This document shows, piece after piece, positions 8,907 to 18,618 of a stretch of DNA of 64,000 nucleotides. Each line of letters begins with the position of its first letter. Positions within the stretch are counted from its first letter, which is position 1. The DNA lies in NCBI RefSeq assembly GCF_001730305.1, contig NZ_MIJY01000045.1:186001-250000 (forward strand), written 5' to 3'. A model generated the notes under the pieces. That model was not told where the DNA came from. It saw only the letters and a list, made by a program, of their open reading frames with translations, and did not search any database. The position numbers and the translations under genes are program-made. The stretch comes from Enterococcus termitis (GTDB lineage Bacteria; Bacillota; Bacilli; Lactobacillales; Enterococcaceae).

Positions 8907-10244
8907 ATGAGCAAAATAAAAACAGTTATTGTCGGTGCCAATCATGCAGGAATCGCTGCAGCAAACACGTTGTTGGATACGTATAAAGATCAAGAAGTTG
9001 TTATGATCGATCGAAATACGAATTTAAGTTACCTTGGTTGCGGAACTGCGCTATGGGTAGGTCGCCAAATTGAATCTTATGAAAATCTTTTTTATACGAA
9101 TAAAGAAGCGTTTGAAGCAAAAGGCGCTAAAATTTATATGGAAACAACCGTTGAGCGAATCGACTTTGCCCAAAAAGTTGTTTATTGCAAAAAGCATGAT
9201 GGAACTGAAATCACAGAAACCTATGACAAATTAATTTTGGCGACAGGATCAGCTCCGATCAATCCAGAAATACCTGGCCGAGAGTTAAAAAATGTTGAAT
9301 TCTTAAAACTATTTCAAGATGGACAGACTGTTGATGCGGCAATGGCAAAGGCTGAAGTAAAAACTGTTGCAGTCATCGGTGCTGGTTATATCGGTGTGGA
9401 AATTGCTGAAGCTGCGAAACGTCGTGGAAAAAATGTTCTTTTATTTGATGCAGCTGAAAGATGTTTGCCGAATTACTACGACAAATGGTTTACTGATGAC
9501 ATGGATAACGTATTGGCAGAAAATGGAATCGAGCTTCACTATAACGAACTTGCGAAAGAATACAAAGGCAGCGAAAAAGTTGAAACACTTGTCACTGATA
9601 AAGGCGAATACGCGGTGGATTTAGTAATCAATGCAATCGGATTTAGACCAAATAATGGTTTAGGAAAAGACCATCTGGAATTATTTGCAAACGGTGCTTA
9701 TCTAGTTGACCTTCATCAACAAACAAGTGATCCTGATGTTTATGCTGTAGGTGATTGTTCAACGATCTTCTCGAATGCTGTGCAGCAAACAACCTATATC
9801 GCACTAGCAACAAACGCGGTTCGTTCAGGAATTGTAGCCGCTCATAATGTTGGCGGTACGCCGTTGGAATCGATTGGTGTGCAAGGCTCTAATGGGATTT
9901 CTATTTTTGGGTATCATATGGTTTCAACAGGATTGACTGTACAAGAATCTGAAAAATTAGGTCTAAAGGTCAAACATACTGAATTTGAAGACTTACAAAA
10001 ACCTGGTTTCATGAAAGAGAATAACTCAGTAAAAATCAGAATCGTTTATGAAGAAGAATCTCGTAGAATCGTGGGCGCACAAATGGCTTCTTATGAAGAT
10101 ATCTCAATGGGGATTCATATGTTCTCACTTGCAATCGAAGAAAAAGTAACAATCGATAAATTAAAATTATTAGATATCTTTTTCTTACCGCATTTTAATC
10201 AACCATATAATTACATTACTATGGCAGCACTCAGCGCTGAATAA
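8907..10244 (+). CDS. nox: H2O-forming NADH oxidase
   Basis: An FAD-dependent enzyme of the peroxide-reductase/CoA-disulfide-reductase class that reduces O2 to water with NADH, regenerating NAD+ during aerobic fermentation. Visible are the N-terminal FAD motif VIVGANHAGIAAAN, the redox Cys at about residue 45 in SYLGCGTALWVG, the NADH motif VIGAGYIGVEIAEAAKRRGK, and the second FAD segment DVYAVGDC. The C-terminal dimerisation domain includes LATNAVRSG and FFLPHFNQPYN. Length 445 aa is normal. The YLGCGTA context fits Nox better than NADH peroxidase, whose site reads SFLSCG. AAAGGAG precedes the ATG. Confidence 0.92.
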   Translation: MSKIKTVIVGANHAGIAAANTLLDTYKDQEVVMIDRNTNLSYLGCGTALWVGRQIESYENLFYTNKEAFEAKGAKIYMETTVERIDFAQKVVYCKKHDGTEITETYDKLILATGSAPINPEIPGRELKNVEFLKLFQDGQTVDAAMAKAEVKTVAVIGAGYIGVEIAEAAKRRGKNVLLFDAAERCLPNYYDKWFTDDMDNVLAENGIELHYNELAKEYKGSEKVETLVTDKGEYAVDLVINAIGFRPNNGLGKDHLELFANGAYLVDLHQQTSDPDVYAVGDCSTIFSNAVQQTTYIALATNAVRSGIVAAHNVGGTPLESIGVQGSNGISIFGYHMVSTGLTVQESEKLGLKVKHTEFEDLQKPGFMKENNSVKIRIVYEEESRRIVGAQMASYEDISMGIHMFSLAIEEKVTIDKLKLLDIFFLPHFNQPYNYITMAALSAE

Positions 10245-10290
10245 TAGTTGATTTAAATAAACAAATGATGTGTGTATCAGTGTTTAAAGA

Positions 10291-10334
10291 GGCTAAGGGG
10301 CAACTTGACGAGTTGTGTCTTAGTCTTGTTTTTT
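10291..10334 (+). terminator. Terminator after nox
   Basis: GGCTAAG/CTTAGTC and CAACT/AGTTG arms, then a run of T. Confidence 0.75.
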
Positions 10335-10410
10335 AAAGGGGAAAATTGAAGAAAATCTTACAAGTTGGTGACTTTTCTCTAAAAAAGTTTAAATTTAAAA
10401 AGCTTTCATG

Positions 10411-10416
10411 TATAAT
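10411..10416 (+). promoter_or_regulatory. -10 element upstream of mltG
   Basis: TATAAT, 45 bp before the TTG start. The matching -35 (TTTAAA at 10388) is weak. Confidence 0.5.
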
Positions 10417-10460
10417 GGTTAAAGTTAAAGAAGATACATAGAAAGTAAGGAGGATTTGTT

Positions 10461-11894
10461 TTGGCAGAAGATAACCAAAATAATCAAGATCATTCCAGCT
10501 CTTCATTTAAAGATCAAGTTCTACGTTCTTTGCGCGGAGAAGAGATCGGTAATGATGATTCAGCTTCCTTTGACCCTAACGCTCAAAATGGACCACAGCA
10601 TACTGAAGCAGAATATCATAAAACTGAACATACCGAGTACCAAAGACCAACAGAAGAACCTAAAGTCGCGCTTGAAAACGAAACGGTAGGTTCAAGAAGC
10701 TCAGAGCATCAGGCAAAAAAGGTGGAACAGTCAGAGACTGAAGATTCAGTAACGCCTCAAAAAGATGGGGATAAGACTAAAAAAAGAACTAGAAAAAAAG
10801 AAGATCGAATCGTCGGCCGGATTGTATTGATTGTGGCTTCTGTATTGCTGCTTGTGATTGCAATTTTCGGTTTTACTTTCTATAAATATGTCACAGACGG
10901 CTTAGAACCTTTAAATAAAAAAGATTCAAAACTTGTCCAAGTGCATATTCCTGAAGATTCATCAAACAAGAGAATCTCAAATATTTTAGAAGAAAGCAAA
11001 GTGATTAAAAGCGGATTGGTTTTCAACTACTATGCAAAATTCAAAAACCTAACGGATTTTCAAGCAGGTTATTATCAAATGTCACCAGATATGACACTAG
11101 ATGAAATTGGTGCACTGTTAAGAGAAGGTGGAACAGCAGAACCGACTCAGCTTGCCGATGGTAAAGTAACGATTCCAGAAGGCTTTGATATTGATAAAAT
11201 CGGCGACGCGATCGAAAAAAATACAAATTTCAAAAAAGATCAGTTTATTGAATTGATGAAAAATCAAGAATTTTTTGATACAATGAATCAAAAATATCCA
11301 GAGCTACTAGGCAGTGCGGGTGAAGCAGAAGGTGTCCGTTACCGCTTAGAGGGGTACTTGTTCCCAGCAACTTATGATTACTATAAAGATGCTAAAATAG
11401 AAGATTTTGTCGAACAAATGATTGCTAAAACCAGCAGTGTGATCGAACCATTTATTCCAATGGCTCATGCAAAAGGGATGACGATTCAACAAGTCTTGAC
11501 CTTAGCCTCTTTAGTCGAAAAAGAAGGTGTAAAAGAAGAAGATCGCAAAAAGATTGCCCAAGTTTTCTTTAATAGAATCTCAGCGAACATGCCGTTGCAG
11601 TCAGATATTTCTATTCTATACGCTTTAGGTGAGCATAAAGAATTAGTGACCTACCAAGATTTAGAAGTAGATTCACCATACAATCTATATAAGAATACTG
11701 GGTATGGACCAGGACCTCTGGACAGTCCTAGTGAACAGGCAATCAATGCAGTCTTGAATCCAACAGATAACAATTACCTGTACTTTGTTGCTGATATTTC
11801 AACCGGCAATGTCTATTTTGCTGAGACATATGAACAGCATCAAGAGTACGTAGAAAAATATGTAAACAACACAGAAACTGAAAAAAGTGAATAA
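10461..11894 (+). CDS. mltG: Endolytic murein transglycosylase MltG (YceG-like)
   Basis: Cuts nascent glycan strands at the membrane during peptidoglycan synthesis. The 477-aa protein has a long charged cytoplasmic tail (about 1-113), one membrane helix (about 114-137), a LysM-like segment and the YceG catalytic domain. The expected catalytic Glu lies in LASLVEKEG, followed by AQVFFNRI, and the C-terminus contains YNLYKNTGYGPGPLDSPS and ALNP-type signatures. The start is a TTG at 10461, 7 bp after AAGGAGG; no better start exists. A -10 element TATAAT lies at 10411. It precedes greA, the usual order in enterococci. Confidence 0.93.
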   Translation: MAEDNQNNQDHSSSSFKDQVLRSLRGEEIGNDDSASFDPNAQNGPQHTEAEYHKTEHTEYQRPTEEPKVALENETVGSRSSEHQAKKVEQSETEDSVTPQKDGDKTKKRTRKKEDRIVGRIVLIVASVLLLVIAIFGFTFYKYVTDGLEPLNKKDSKLVQVHIPEDSSNKRISNILEESKVIKSGLVFNYYAKFKNLTDFQAGYYQMSPDMTLDEIGALLREGGTAEPTQLADGKVTIPEGFDIDKIGDAIEKNTNFKKDQFIELMKNQEFFDTMNQKYPELLGSAGEAEGVRYRLEGYLFPATYDYYKDAKIEDFVEQMIAKTSSVIEPFIPMAHAKGMTIQQVLTLASLVEKEGVKEEDRKKIAQVFFNRISANMPLQSDISILYALGEHKELVTYQDLEVDSPYNLYKNTGYGPGPLDSPSEQAINAVLNPTDNNYLYFVADISTGNVYFAETYEQHQEYVEKYVNNTETEKSE

Positions 11895-11918
11895 TGTATA
11901 AAATGACGTATCTTAGTT

Positions 11919-11955
11919 ACGAGCCAACCTATACCATAGGCGGGGCTCGTTTCGC
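11919..11955 (+). terminator. Terminator after mltG
   Basis: ACGAGCC and GGCTCGT arms with inner CCTAT/ATAGG pairing; the following T tract is interrupted. Confidence 0.65.
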
Positions 11956-12025
11956 TTTCCTGTAAAATGACACAAAATACCTGTAAAATTGAGTAAATTC
12001 TCTATAAAAAAATAAGGGAATATTA

Positions 12026-12054
12026 TTTACAATTTGCTTAAAGCGTGGTACTCT
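12026..12054 (+). promoter_or_regulatory. Candidate greA promoter
   Basis: TTTACA, 17-bp spacer, TACTCT with an extended -10 TGG. About 75 bp upstream of the greA ATG. Confidence 0.5.
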
Positions 12055-12129
12055 TTTGTGGATTGAATACAGAATATCGAAAAAATGAATAAAAAAAACA
12101 TAGTAGTACGTTAAGAAGGAGAAATTAAC

Positions 12130-12603
12130 ATGGCAGAAAAAGTATTTCCTATGACACTTGAAGGAAAAGAAAAATTAGAACAAGAACTAGAAGAATTAAA
12201 AACAGTTAAACGAAAAGAAATTGTTGAACGTATAAAGATTGCAAGAAGTTTTGGTGATCTATCTGAAAACTCAGAATATGAATCAGCAAAAGATGAACAA
12301 GCTTTCGTAGAAGGTCGAATCACGACCTTAGAAAATATGATTCGTTTTGCACAGATCATTGATAATGATGGTGTAGATTCAGATGAAGTTTCTATCGGAA
12401 AAACAGTGACGTTTATTGAATTACCAGATGGTGAAGAAGAAGAATACACTATCGTGGGAAGTGCGGAGGCAGATCCTTTTTCAGGTAAAATTTCTAATGA
12501 TTCGCCGATTGCTCAAGCGTTGATCGGTAAACGTTTAGAGGATCAAGTGGCTATTGCTACTCCTGGTGGAGATATGCAGGTAAAAATCATTAAAGTGAAC
12601 TAA
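12130..12603 (+). CDS. greA: Transcription elongation factor GreA
   Basis: Inserts into the RNA polymerase secondary channel and stimulates cleavage of backtracked transcripts. The 157-aa length is standard. The N-terminal antiparallel coiled coil (about 1-75) carries the acidic tip region in [16 protein letters not shown], and the C-terminal FKBP-like domain includes [19 protein letters not shown] and [20 protein letters not shown] precedes the ATG. It sits between mltG and liaF, an order known from E. faecalis. A strong terminator follows, so it is probably monocistronic. Confidence 0.97.
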   Translation: MAEKVFPMTLEGKEKLEQELEELKTVKRKEIVERIKIARSFGDLSENSEYESAKDEQAFVEGRITTLENMIRFAQIIDNDGVDSDEVSIGKTVTFIELPDGEEEEYTIVGSAEADPFSGKISNDSPIAQALIGKRLEDQVAIATPGGDMQVKIIKVN

Positions 12604-12617
12604 TTTTGATCATGCTG

Positions 12618-12650
12618 CGAGGATAGGACATTGCGTCCCATCCTCGTTTT
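12618..12650 (+). terminator. Terminator after greA
   Basis: CGAGGATAGGAC and GTCCCATCCTCG arms around ATTGC, then TTTT. Confidence 0.85.
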
Positions 12651-12753
12651 GTTCGAAAATTAGGGCTAAAGTCCTATAGCCAAATAAGGCTTTAGCAACT
12701 AACATTAATACGGGTATTAAGCTATACTAGATACAACAGAAGGGGGGATCATC

Positions 12754-13485
12754 ATGAATAATCCTTGGCGCTTTTTTATCGTAGTTGAATCATTATTGTT
12801 CATATTAGCTTTATGGCAAATTATACATAACCCGGGATTGGCAGTATTGATGGTTTTGGGTATTTTGAGTGTTGTTTATGCAATGAAAAAAGTTCATCGT
12901 AGTAATTTCAATAATTTTCAACTAGTCTTAGGAATCATTTTGATTTTGATCGGTGTGATGAATAGCCCGGCATTTTGGCTGATGTTGGTGATAGCGGTTG
13001 TATTCATTGGGTTGAAAGGCGTAGAGGTTGCAGGAGTGGATATTACTCAACGAGCACCTTGGCGTAAGAAACAGATGATCATGGTAGAGACAACAAATAT
13101 CGAGCCGAAAAGCGGTCGTCGGTTCAAACGTCCTTGGTTTGCCAATGAGCGTATCGGCAGCAACGTTTACGAATGGGATGATATCAATATAGATATTCTT
13201 TCCGGAGACACGATCGTTGATTTAGGGAACACGCTACTTCCTAAAGATGACAGTATCATTATTATCCGCAAAGGCTTTGGTAGAACGAGAATTTTGGTTC
13301 CGTTAGGTGTTGCAGTAACATTGGAACACTCGACTTTCTATGGTAACGTTAGCTTTGAAGAAGAAAAATATCATTTGAAAAATGAATCGCTAAAAGTCTA
13401 TAGCAATGATTTTGATTCAAATAACCGTCGTTTGAAAATCATCACAAATACCTTAGTTGGGGATGTTGAGGTGATTCGTGTATGA
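12754..13485 (+). CDS. liaF: Cell-envelope stress regulator LiaF
   Basis: Membrane modulator of the LiaRS two-component system. The 243-aa protein has about four N-terminal hydrophobic helices (residues 5-95), then a cytoplasmic DUF2154-type beta domain rich in NIDILSGDTIVDLG and RTRILVPLGVAV segments. A run of four isoleucines is intact at residues 168-171; loss of one Ile in the corresponding E. faecalis tract is the well-known daptomycin-resistance change, so this copy looks wild type at that site. GGGGG precedes the ATG and a TATACT -10 element is at 12723. It overlaps liaS by 4 bp, implying translational coupling. Confidence 0.93.
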   Translation: MNNPWRFFIVVESLLFILALWQIIHNPGLAVLMVLGILSVVYAMKKVHRSNFNNFQLVLGIILILIGVMNSPAFWLMLVIAVVFIGLKGVEVAGVDITQRAPWRKKQMIMVETTNIEPKSGRRFKRPWFANERIGSNVYEWDDINIDILSGDTIVDLGNTLLPKDDSIIIIRKGFGRTRILVPLGVAVTLEHSTFYGNVSFEEEKYHLKNESLKVYSNDFDSNNRRLKIITNTLVGDVEVIRV

Positions 13486-14546
13486 TCGGTAGGATGTCTC
13501 GACAGATGCTTTCGCTATATGCTGCGTTTAGTACCTTTATTGTCGTACTACTTACACTGTTCTCCTATTTTTACTCAATCAAACAAAAAAATTGGATGTT
13601 GGAATTAATTCAAAGGAAAGTATTTTACATTCCTTTGATTTTCCACATGCTTTTGATTTCGTTATTAGTCGGTTTATCGACTTTTTTACTCGTTTCTATT
13701 GTTCAGAAAGCTCAATATGGTAGAATTGAAGAAAAGCTTCGTCTATTAGCAAGAGGCAGCTACGAAAATCCAGTGATTGAAAAGCCTGTTCCTCATGCCA
13801 ATAATGATCAGTACATTGATGAAGTTGATCTTGATATTTTAAAAATCAGAAAAAAATTGATAGAGATGTCAAAAGAACTGCAATTATTGAATAGTCAGCC
13901 GCAGATGGTCGATGGCGAAACCAAAGAAGAAATTTTGGAAGAAGAGCGTCATCGTTTAGCTAGAGAATTACATGATTCAGTGAGTCAGCAGTTGTTTGCC
14001 GCAATGATGATGATGTCAGCATTGAATGAGCAAGCGCAAAGAAGCGAAACACCAGAAATGTTCCGTAAACAATTAGTAACAGTGACGGATATCATCAATG
14101 CTTCTCAATCTGAAATGCGGGCTTTACTGCTTCACTTGCGTCCAGTAAGCTTGGAAGGCAAAAGCTTACGTAAAGGAATCGAGCAATTATTAAAAGAACT
14201 ACAGACCAAAATCAAAATCGAATTGACTTGGGATGTTGAAGATGTTCATCTGAATAGCAGTATTGAGGACCATCTTTTCAGAATCGTTCAAGAGCTATTG
14301 TCCAATACACTTCGTCATGCAAAAGCCAAAGAGCTTGAAGTATATCTGCATCAAGTGGATAAAAATGTTCTTTTACGTCTAGTTGATGATGGTGTTGGGT
14401 TTGATATGGCTGAAAATGAAAACAAAGCAGGCAGTTATGGCTTGAAAAATATCCGTGAACGCGTAGCTGGTATGGGCGGTACGGTAAAAATCATTAGTTT
14501 TAAAGGACAGGGAACCAGTGTAGAGATCAAAGTACCTGTGATTTAG
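13482..14546 (+). CDS. liaS: Sensor histidine kinase LiaS
   Basis: NarL-type envelope-stress kinase (354 aa). Two membrane helices (about 10-32 and 48-73) enclose only a short extracellular loop, the intramembrane-sensing layout of LiaS/VraS. A HAMP-like linker follows, then the HisKA_3 dimerisation box with phospho-His164 in ARELHDSVSQQ, then a HATPase domain with the N box ELLSNTLRHAKA, the G1 box DDGVGFD and the G2 box GSYGLKNIRERV. It overlaps liaF and is followed 132 bp later by liaR. The cognate regulator is LiaR. Confidence 0.95.
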   Translation: MIGRMSRQMLSLYAAFSTFIVVLLTLFSYFYSIKQKNWMLELIQRKVFYIPLIFHMLLISLLVGLSTFLLVSIVQKAQYGRIEEKLRLLARGSYENPVIEKPVPHANNDQYIDEVDLDILKIRKKLIEMSKELQLLNSQPQMVDGETKEEILEEERHRLARELHDSVSQQLFAAMMMMSALNEQAQRSETPEMFRKQLVTVTDIINASQSEMRALLLHLRPVSLEGKSLRKGIEQLLKELQTKIKIELTWDVEDVHLNSSIEDHLFRIVQELLSNTLRHAKAKELEVYLHQVDKNVLLRLVDDGVGFDMAENENKAGSYGLKNIRERVAGMGGTVKIISFKGQGTSVEIKVPVI

Positions 14547-14678
14547 TCAGCTGCACAGGCTAACTCTTCGGAAAAAAGATAAATGATGAGTGAGGTGTTT
14601 TTACCTCCTGCATCATTTCTTATTCTCCAGTCAAGGCTAAACGAGCCTATTATGTGTTTAAACGAAGGAGGAAAAAAA

Positions 14679-15311
14679 GTGATCAAAGTAATGTTAGTGG
14701 ATGACCACGAAATGGTACGACTAGGTGTCTCCTCTTATTTATCGATTCAAGAAGATATTGAAGTTGTTGGAGAAGCTGAGAATGGCCGAATTGGCTATGA
14801 AAAAGCGTTGGAGCTAAGACCAGATGTTATTTTGATGGATTTGGTCATGGATGAGATGGATGGTATTGAGTCGACAAAAGCGATCTTAAAAGATTGGCCG
14901 GAGGCTCGAATCATTATCGTAACGAGCTTTATTGATGATGAAAAAGTTTATCCAGCCATCGAGGCAGGAGCAGCGGGCTATTTACTAAAAACGTCAACTG
15001 CGCATGAAATAGCTGATGCCATTCGAGCGATTTTTAGAGGCGAACGTGTATTAGAACCAGAAGTGACCACTAAAATGATGGAACGTTTGACGAAAAAACA
15101 AGAGCCTGTTTTGCATGAAGATTTAACGAATCGTGAGCATGAAATCTTGATGTTGATTGCTAAAGGACGTAGTAATCAGGAAATAGCAGATGAATTGTTT
15201 ATTACCTTAAAAACTGTAAAAACACATGTCTCAAACATTTTAGCTAAATTAGATGTTGAGGATCGTACACAAGCTGCAATCTACGCTTTTCAGCATGGAT
15301 TAGCAAAATAA
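14679..15311 (+). CDS. liaR: Response regulator LiaR
   Basis: NarL/FixJ-family regulator of the cell-envelope response (210 aa). The receiver domain has the acidic pair in [11 protein letters not shown], phospho-acceptor Asp54 in [13 protein letters not shown], and Lys104 in AGYLLKTS. The LuxR-type helix-turn-helix runs through [27 protein letters not shown]. The GTG at 14679, 7 bp after AAGGAGG, was chosen over an ATG at 14583; it gives the known 210-aa family length and a proper receiver N-terminus. Trp73, a position reported changed in daptomycin-resistant E. faecium, is unaltered. Confidence 0.95.
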   Translation: MIKVMLVDDHEMVRLGVSSYLSIQEDIEVVGEAENGRIGYEKALELRPDVILMDLVMDEMDGIESTKAILKDWPEARIIIVTSFIDDEKVYPAIEAGAAGYLLKTSTAHEIADAIRAIFRGERVLEPEVTTKMMERLTKKQEPVLHEDLTNREHEILMLIAKGRSNQEIADELFITLKTVKTHVSNILAKLDVEDRTQAAIYAFQHGLAK

Positions 15312-15479
15312 AAACATTCAGACTAATTTCAATGGAACGTGGATAAAGTACCCTTTTTTGAGGTTGCTGTATTCACTTTTTTTGTAGAAAAATAGTCATA
15401 GAAGATTGATCGCTGTTCCTGTTCAATTGTCTATGGGTTTGATATACTTAAACTAAATTTAGAACTAGGAGAAATAAAC

Positions 15480-16145
15480 ATGAAGCAAAATTTTGCAATT
15501 ATCGGGCTTGGAAGATTCGGTGGAAGTATTTGTCAAACCTTGATTGAATCCGGTCAGGAAGTTTTAGCCATTGATAGCAATGAAGATCGCGTAAATGAAT
15601 ATATGAATATCGCCACACATGCTGTAGTCGCAAACGCTCAAGATGAAACAACGTTACGTTCTTTAGGAATCCGCAACTTTGATCATGTAGTCGTAGCGAT
15701 TGGAGAAGATATCCAAGCAAGTATTTTAGTCACTTTGATGGTCAAAGAAATGGGTGTACCCAATGTTTTAGCAAAGGCAGTCAATGAGTATCATGCAAGG
15801 GTTTTGGATAAAATTGGTGCAGATTTAGTTGTCCATCCAGAGCGTGATATGGGGATCAGAGTGGCGCATAAATTAGTATCTAGAAATATTTTAGACTACA
15901 TTGAATTGTCCAATGAAGTCTCTTTAGCAGAAGTTCGAGTGTCGAATCCTAAATTTTATGGGAAAACCTTAGGCGATTTGAATTTCCGTCAGCGCTTTGG
16001 GTTGACTGTAGTAGCAATTCGACGCTCTAAATCAGAAGTCATTGCGTCGCCAGCAGCGGAAGAGATCGTTCGAGAAAATGACAATCTATTAGTGGTTGGA
16101 GAAACTGCAGACGTTGATTTACTTGATGACAAGATGAATCAATAA
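15480..16145 (+). CDS. ktrA: Potassium uptake regulatory subunit KtrA (RCK/TrkA protein)
   Basis: Cytoplasmic gating ring of a Ktr potassium channel. The 221-aa protein has an RCK_N Rossmann domain with the nucleotide motif IIGLGRFGGSICQTLIESG and Asp33-type ribose contact (VLAIDSN), then an RCK_C domain (about 135-217), the place where c-di-AMP binds in this family. AACTAGGAG precedes the ATG. Its membrane partner KtrB is not encoded in the window. No ydaO-type c-di-AMP riboswitch could be seen in the 168-bp upstream spacer. Confidence 0.9.
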   Translation: MKQNFAIIGLGRFGGSICQTLIESGQEVLAIDSNEDRVNEYMNIATHAVVANAQDETTLRSLGIRNFDHVVVAIGEDIQASILVTLMVKEMGVPNVLAKAVNEYHARVLDKIGADLVVHPERDMGIRVAHKLVSRNILDYIELSNEVSLAEVRVSNPKFYGKTLGDLNFRQRFGLTVVAIRRSKSEVIASPAAEEIVRENDNLLVVGETADVDLLDDKMNQ

Positions 16146-16219
16146 GACCAAGCACTTTATTCTATGAAGCTGTAACTTTGTGCTAAAATGACAAGTGAGG
16201 GCAAGGAGGAGACAGAAAA

Positions 16220-16531
16220 ATGAAATTAACAATTACACCAGAAGCACAGCAATGGTTTAAAGATGAAGTAGGCGTCACTCCAGACAATGGCATCCGTTTT
16301 TTTGGTAAAATCTATGGAAAAACAGATGTCCATGATGGTTTTTCGATTGCGATGTCTGTTGAAGCACCCGACCAACCAATGGTCAAAGAAGTGATCGATG
16401 ATATCACTTATTTTATTGAAGAAACGGATGACTGGTTTTTCAAAGGCTATGATCTGTTAGTAGATTATGATACCAAAAAAGATGAACCTAAATATGTATT
16501 CACTAAGAATGAAGAGGATTTACAGCAATAG
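16220..16531 (+). CDS. HesB/YadR/YfhF (YneR-type) family protein
   Basis: A 103-aa IscA-fold relative starting MKLTITPEAQQWFKDEVG, with GIRFFGKIYGKTDVHDGFS and FIEETDDWFFKGYDLLVDYD segments typical of the YneR branch. It contains no cysteine at all, so it cannot act as a classical Fe-S scaffold. GCAAGGAGG precedes the ATG. A terminator lies about 90 bp downstream. Function unknown. Confidence 0.75.
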   Translation: MKLTITPEAQQWFKDEVGVTPDNGIRFFGKIYGKTDVHDGFSIAMSVEAPDQPMVKEVIDDITYFIEETDDWFFKGYDLLVDYDTKKDEPKYVFTKNEEDLQQ

Positions 16532-16619
16532 TTTAAAAGACCAAAACAGGAACTTAAGCTTTTGCAAAATAACTGTTCGAATGTTATAGTGGTTGCTTAT
16601 TCAGGGAAAATACTAACAA

Positions 16620-16660
16620 AAGAGCGTAAAGTCCTTAATGGCTTTACGCTCTCTTTTTAT
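16620..16660. terminator. Terminator between convergent genes
   Basis: GAGCGTAAAG and CTTTACGCTC arms with T-run (plus strand) and A-rich flank. Confidence 0.85.
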
Positions 16661-16722
16661 AGTAAGTGAGGTGAGCAAACGTATTTAACGCTAGATTCTT
16701 TTTTGTTAACATTAACAGCTAA

Positions 16723-18210
16723 TCAAGCAACAAACATAGACAACTTTTCTGTAAACTTTTTATGTAGAGTATCAATAATAGACACTTGATAGTCCAACGC
16801 AGGAGTTAGCGGAATGATTTGGTAATTCTCTTCCTGACTAACTTTTTCGGGTAACAGAAGTTTTGAGGTTGCTATGTAAAAGTCAAAATTATCTTCCGAT
16901 GTCGAAGTGACAAACGAAACAGAGATAAACGATACTTTATCAAGAAAATCAAACAGTGATTGCAGAAAAATCGCATTGGGAGACAAAATAATGCCTACCT
17001 TTAAACGATACTTTTTATTGCTTCTTTCATAGAAAGGAAACAGATAAAAAGAGCAAATATAGACTAAATCATCCAAATTATTTTTGATCCAAGAAAATTC
17101 TGGTTCCAATATAAGATTTTCTAAAAAGCCTCTGACTTTTTTTGAAAGATGAACAAATACAGGTTGTTGATCTTTGATAAACTCTTCCATAAAATTGATA
17201 GCTAATGGTAAAGAGCCTTTCACAACAGAATGATTGAGGCAAGTATTAAAAATATTGATATTCAGTAGGTCTTTTTCATTAGGTGAAAGTTTTTTTTCTG
17301 AGAATAACGGAAGGTAGAAAGCCTCAAACCGCTCGATCAAGTTGCCAAAGGGTTGTTGTTCGCTAACCATATATTCCTGTACATAACGAATTCTAGGATC
17401 ATCTGCGTAAAAATAAATACTCCAATAAAACATCATAAATGATAAAAATGTTTTTTCTCTTTCTATGTAGTGAGCAGGTGTATTCAGTTGTTTTAACTCA
17501 TTAACAAATGAGCTATTTACTTCTGGAAAAACCAATCCTTGGAAAGGTGGTTCTATTATGTAATGTTTTTTCTTAATTCGTAACTTAGAAATAGTTTTTA
17601 GTAAATACCATTCGCGCGGCTCTGTATATGTCATCCATTGTTGATCCTCAGGTGCAAATAAGTCCATTCCTCTCTTTGATTCACCTAACGCAATGAATAA
17701 ATCTTCTCCATACGAAGCAAGCCAAAAGAGATTTAAGTACACGATGCGAATCAAATTTTCTTCTCCACTTAACTGCAATTGTGAGCAATTTAATTGGACA
17801 TCAAAACTCTTTAAATAACCGATCAAGGGCTGGAGTTTTCTAATAATTGACGCTCTACTTATAAAATGATCTTTACAAAAATTATCGATCGTATAGTTAC
17901 GTTCTAAAATCGTTGCTAATAAAAATTGATAGGATAAACTCTTTCGAAATAGAAATTGATGGTAAGGGATATCTCGTAAAATCGACACATCGACCTGAAC
18001 TTTTCCTTGCTTATTTAATAATTCAACGTCTTGCTTTTCTAAAAGATCCTCATGAATATCAGCAAAAATTGAATTTAGACGTGCATAGGAAAAATCAGTA
18101 ACCTGTTCAAAGTAATGAACACTATAAGTACCGTTAGCGGTTGCTAACAATTGATTAAAAACGATGAGCTTTCGTTGTGCATTATCATCTAATAAAATGT
18201 CTTCTAACAT
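16723..18210 (-). CDS. Mga-family helix-turn-helix regulator
   Basis: A 495-aa transcriptional regulator of the Mga/AtxA type. A first N-terminal HTH (about 10-75) is followed by an Mga-type HTH with DNFCKDHFISRASIIRKLQPL (about 115-140), then a long helical PRD-like region (about 170-400) and a C-terminal EIIB-like segment (KVGIILSPNAIFLQSLFDFL). Such proteins activate surface and carbon-linked genes, with activity tuned by PTS phosphorylation of PRD histidines. The ATG at 18210 follows GGGAG. Regulated genes are unknown; the divergent glycosyltransferase is the nearest candidate. Confidence 0.82.
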   Translation of the reverse strand: MLEDILLDDNAQRKLIVFNQLLATANGTYSVHYFEQVTDFSYARLNSIFADIHEDLLEKQDVELLNKQGKVQVDVSILRDIPYHQFLFRKSLSYQFLLATILERNYTIDNFCKDHFISRASIIRKLQPLIGYLKSFDVQLNCSQLQLSGEENLIRIVYLNLFWLASYGEDLFIALGESKRGMDLFAPEDQQWMTYTEPREWYLLKTISKLRIKKKHYIIEPPFQGLVFPEVNSSFVNELKQLNTPAHYIEREKTFLSFMMFYWSIYFYADDPRIRYVQEYMVSEQQPFGNLIERFEAFYLPLFSEKKLSPNEKDLLNINIFNTCLNHSVVKGSLPLAINFMEEFIKDQQPVFVHLSKKVRGFLENLILEPEFSWIKNNLDDLVYICSFYLFPFYERSNKKYRLKVGIILSPNAIFLQSLFDFLDKVSFISVSFVTSTSEDNFDFYIATSKLLLPEKVSQEENYQIIPLTPALDYQVSIIDTLHKKFTEKLSMFVA

Positions 18211-18618
18211 ATTTAGTCTCCCTACTATATAAATTGATAGAACATTCACAAATTGAAATTATTTTATTTAAAAACTAGTATATATAAACATCATACCTAC
18301 TTTTTGATAAAAATTCAATTATATAATAATATAGAAATGAAATTGTAATGATTAATTAAAAAATATTTCATTTCCTTGTAATGGTATTAAGCCTCATGTT
18401 ATAAGGCTTATATTTAAAGTTTTTTCTTATTATAATTAAAGAAAATTCGTTATTTATTTCTGAAATATTACTTTTAAAATGGAAGGTTTTTTAATATAAG
18501 AGTTATTTTTTATAAATAGTTGTTCAAAAAGTGAATAATTAACCTATGTCTATTTTTTTGTAACTCATAGTTAGATGTGTGTTATAATCAAAAAAGAATA
18601 GTTTTTGGAGGAAATTTT
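18211..18618. other. 408-bp AT-rich divergent intergenic region
   Basis: No ORF or RNA gene is supported. It separates the Mga-type regulator (minus) from a glycosyltransferase (plus) and is very AT-rich. The only site I can name is a promoter candidate for the plus-strand gene: TTGTAA at 18558, a 19-bp spacer and TATAAT at 18583. Confidence 0.5.

Noticed and set aside
14583-14678. Longer LiaR reading frame starting at an ATG 96 bp upstream
   Set aside because: The extra residues do not fit a receiver domain, and AAGGAGG sits exactly before the GTG at 14679, giving the standard 210-aa length.
15312-15479. c-di-AMP (ydaO) riboswitch before ktrA
   Set aside because: The spacer is short and lacks the conserved GC-rich segments of that riboswitch.
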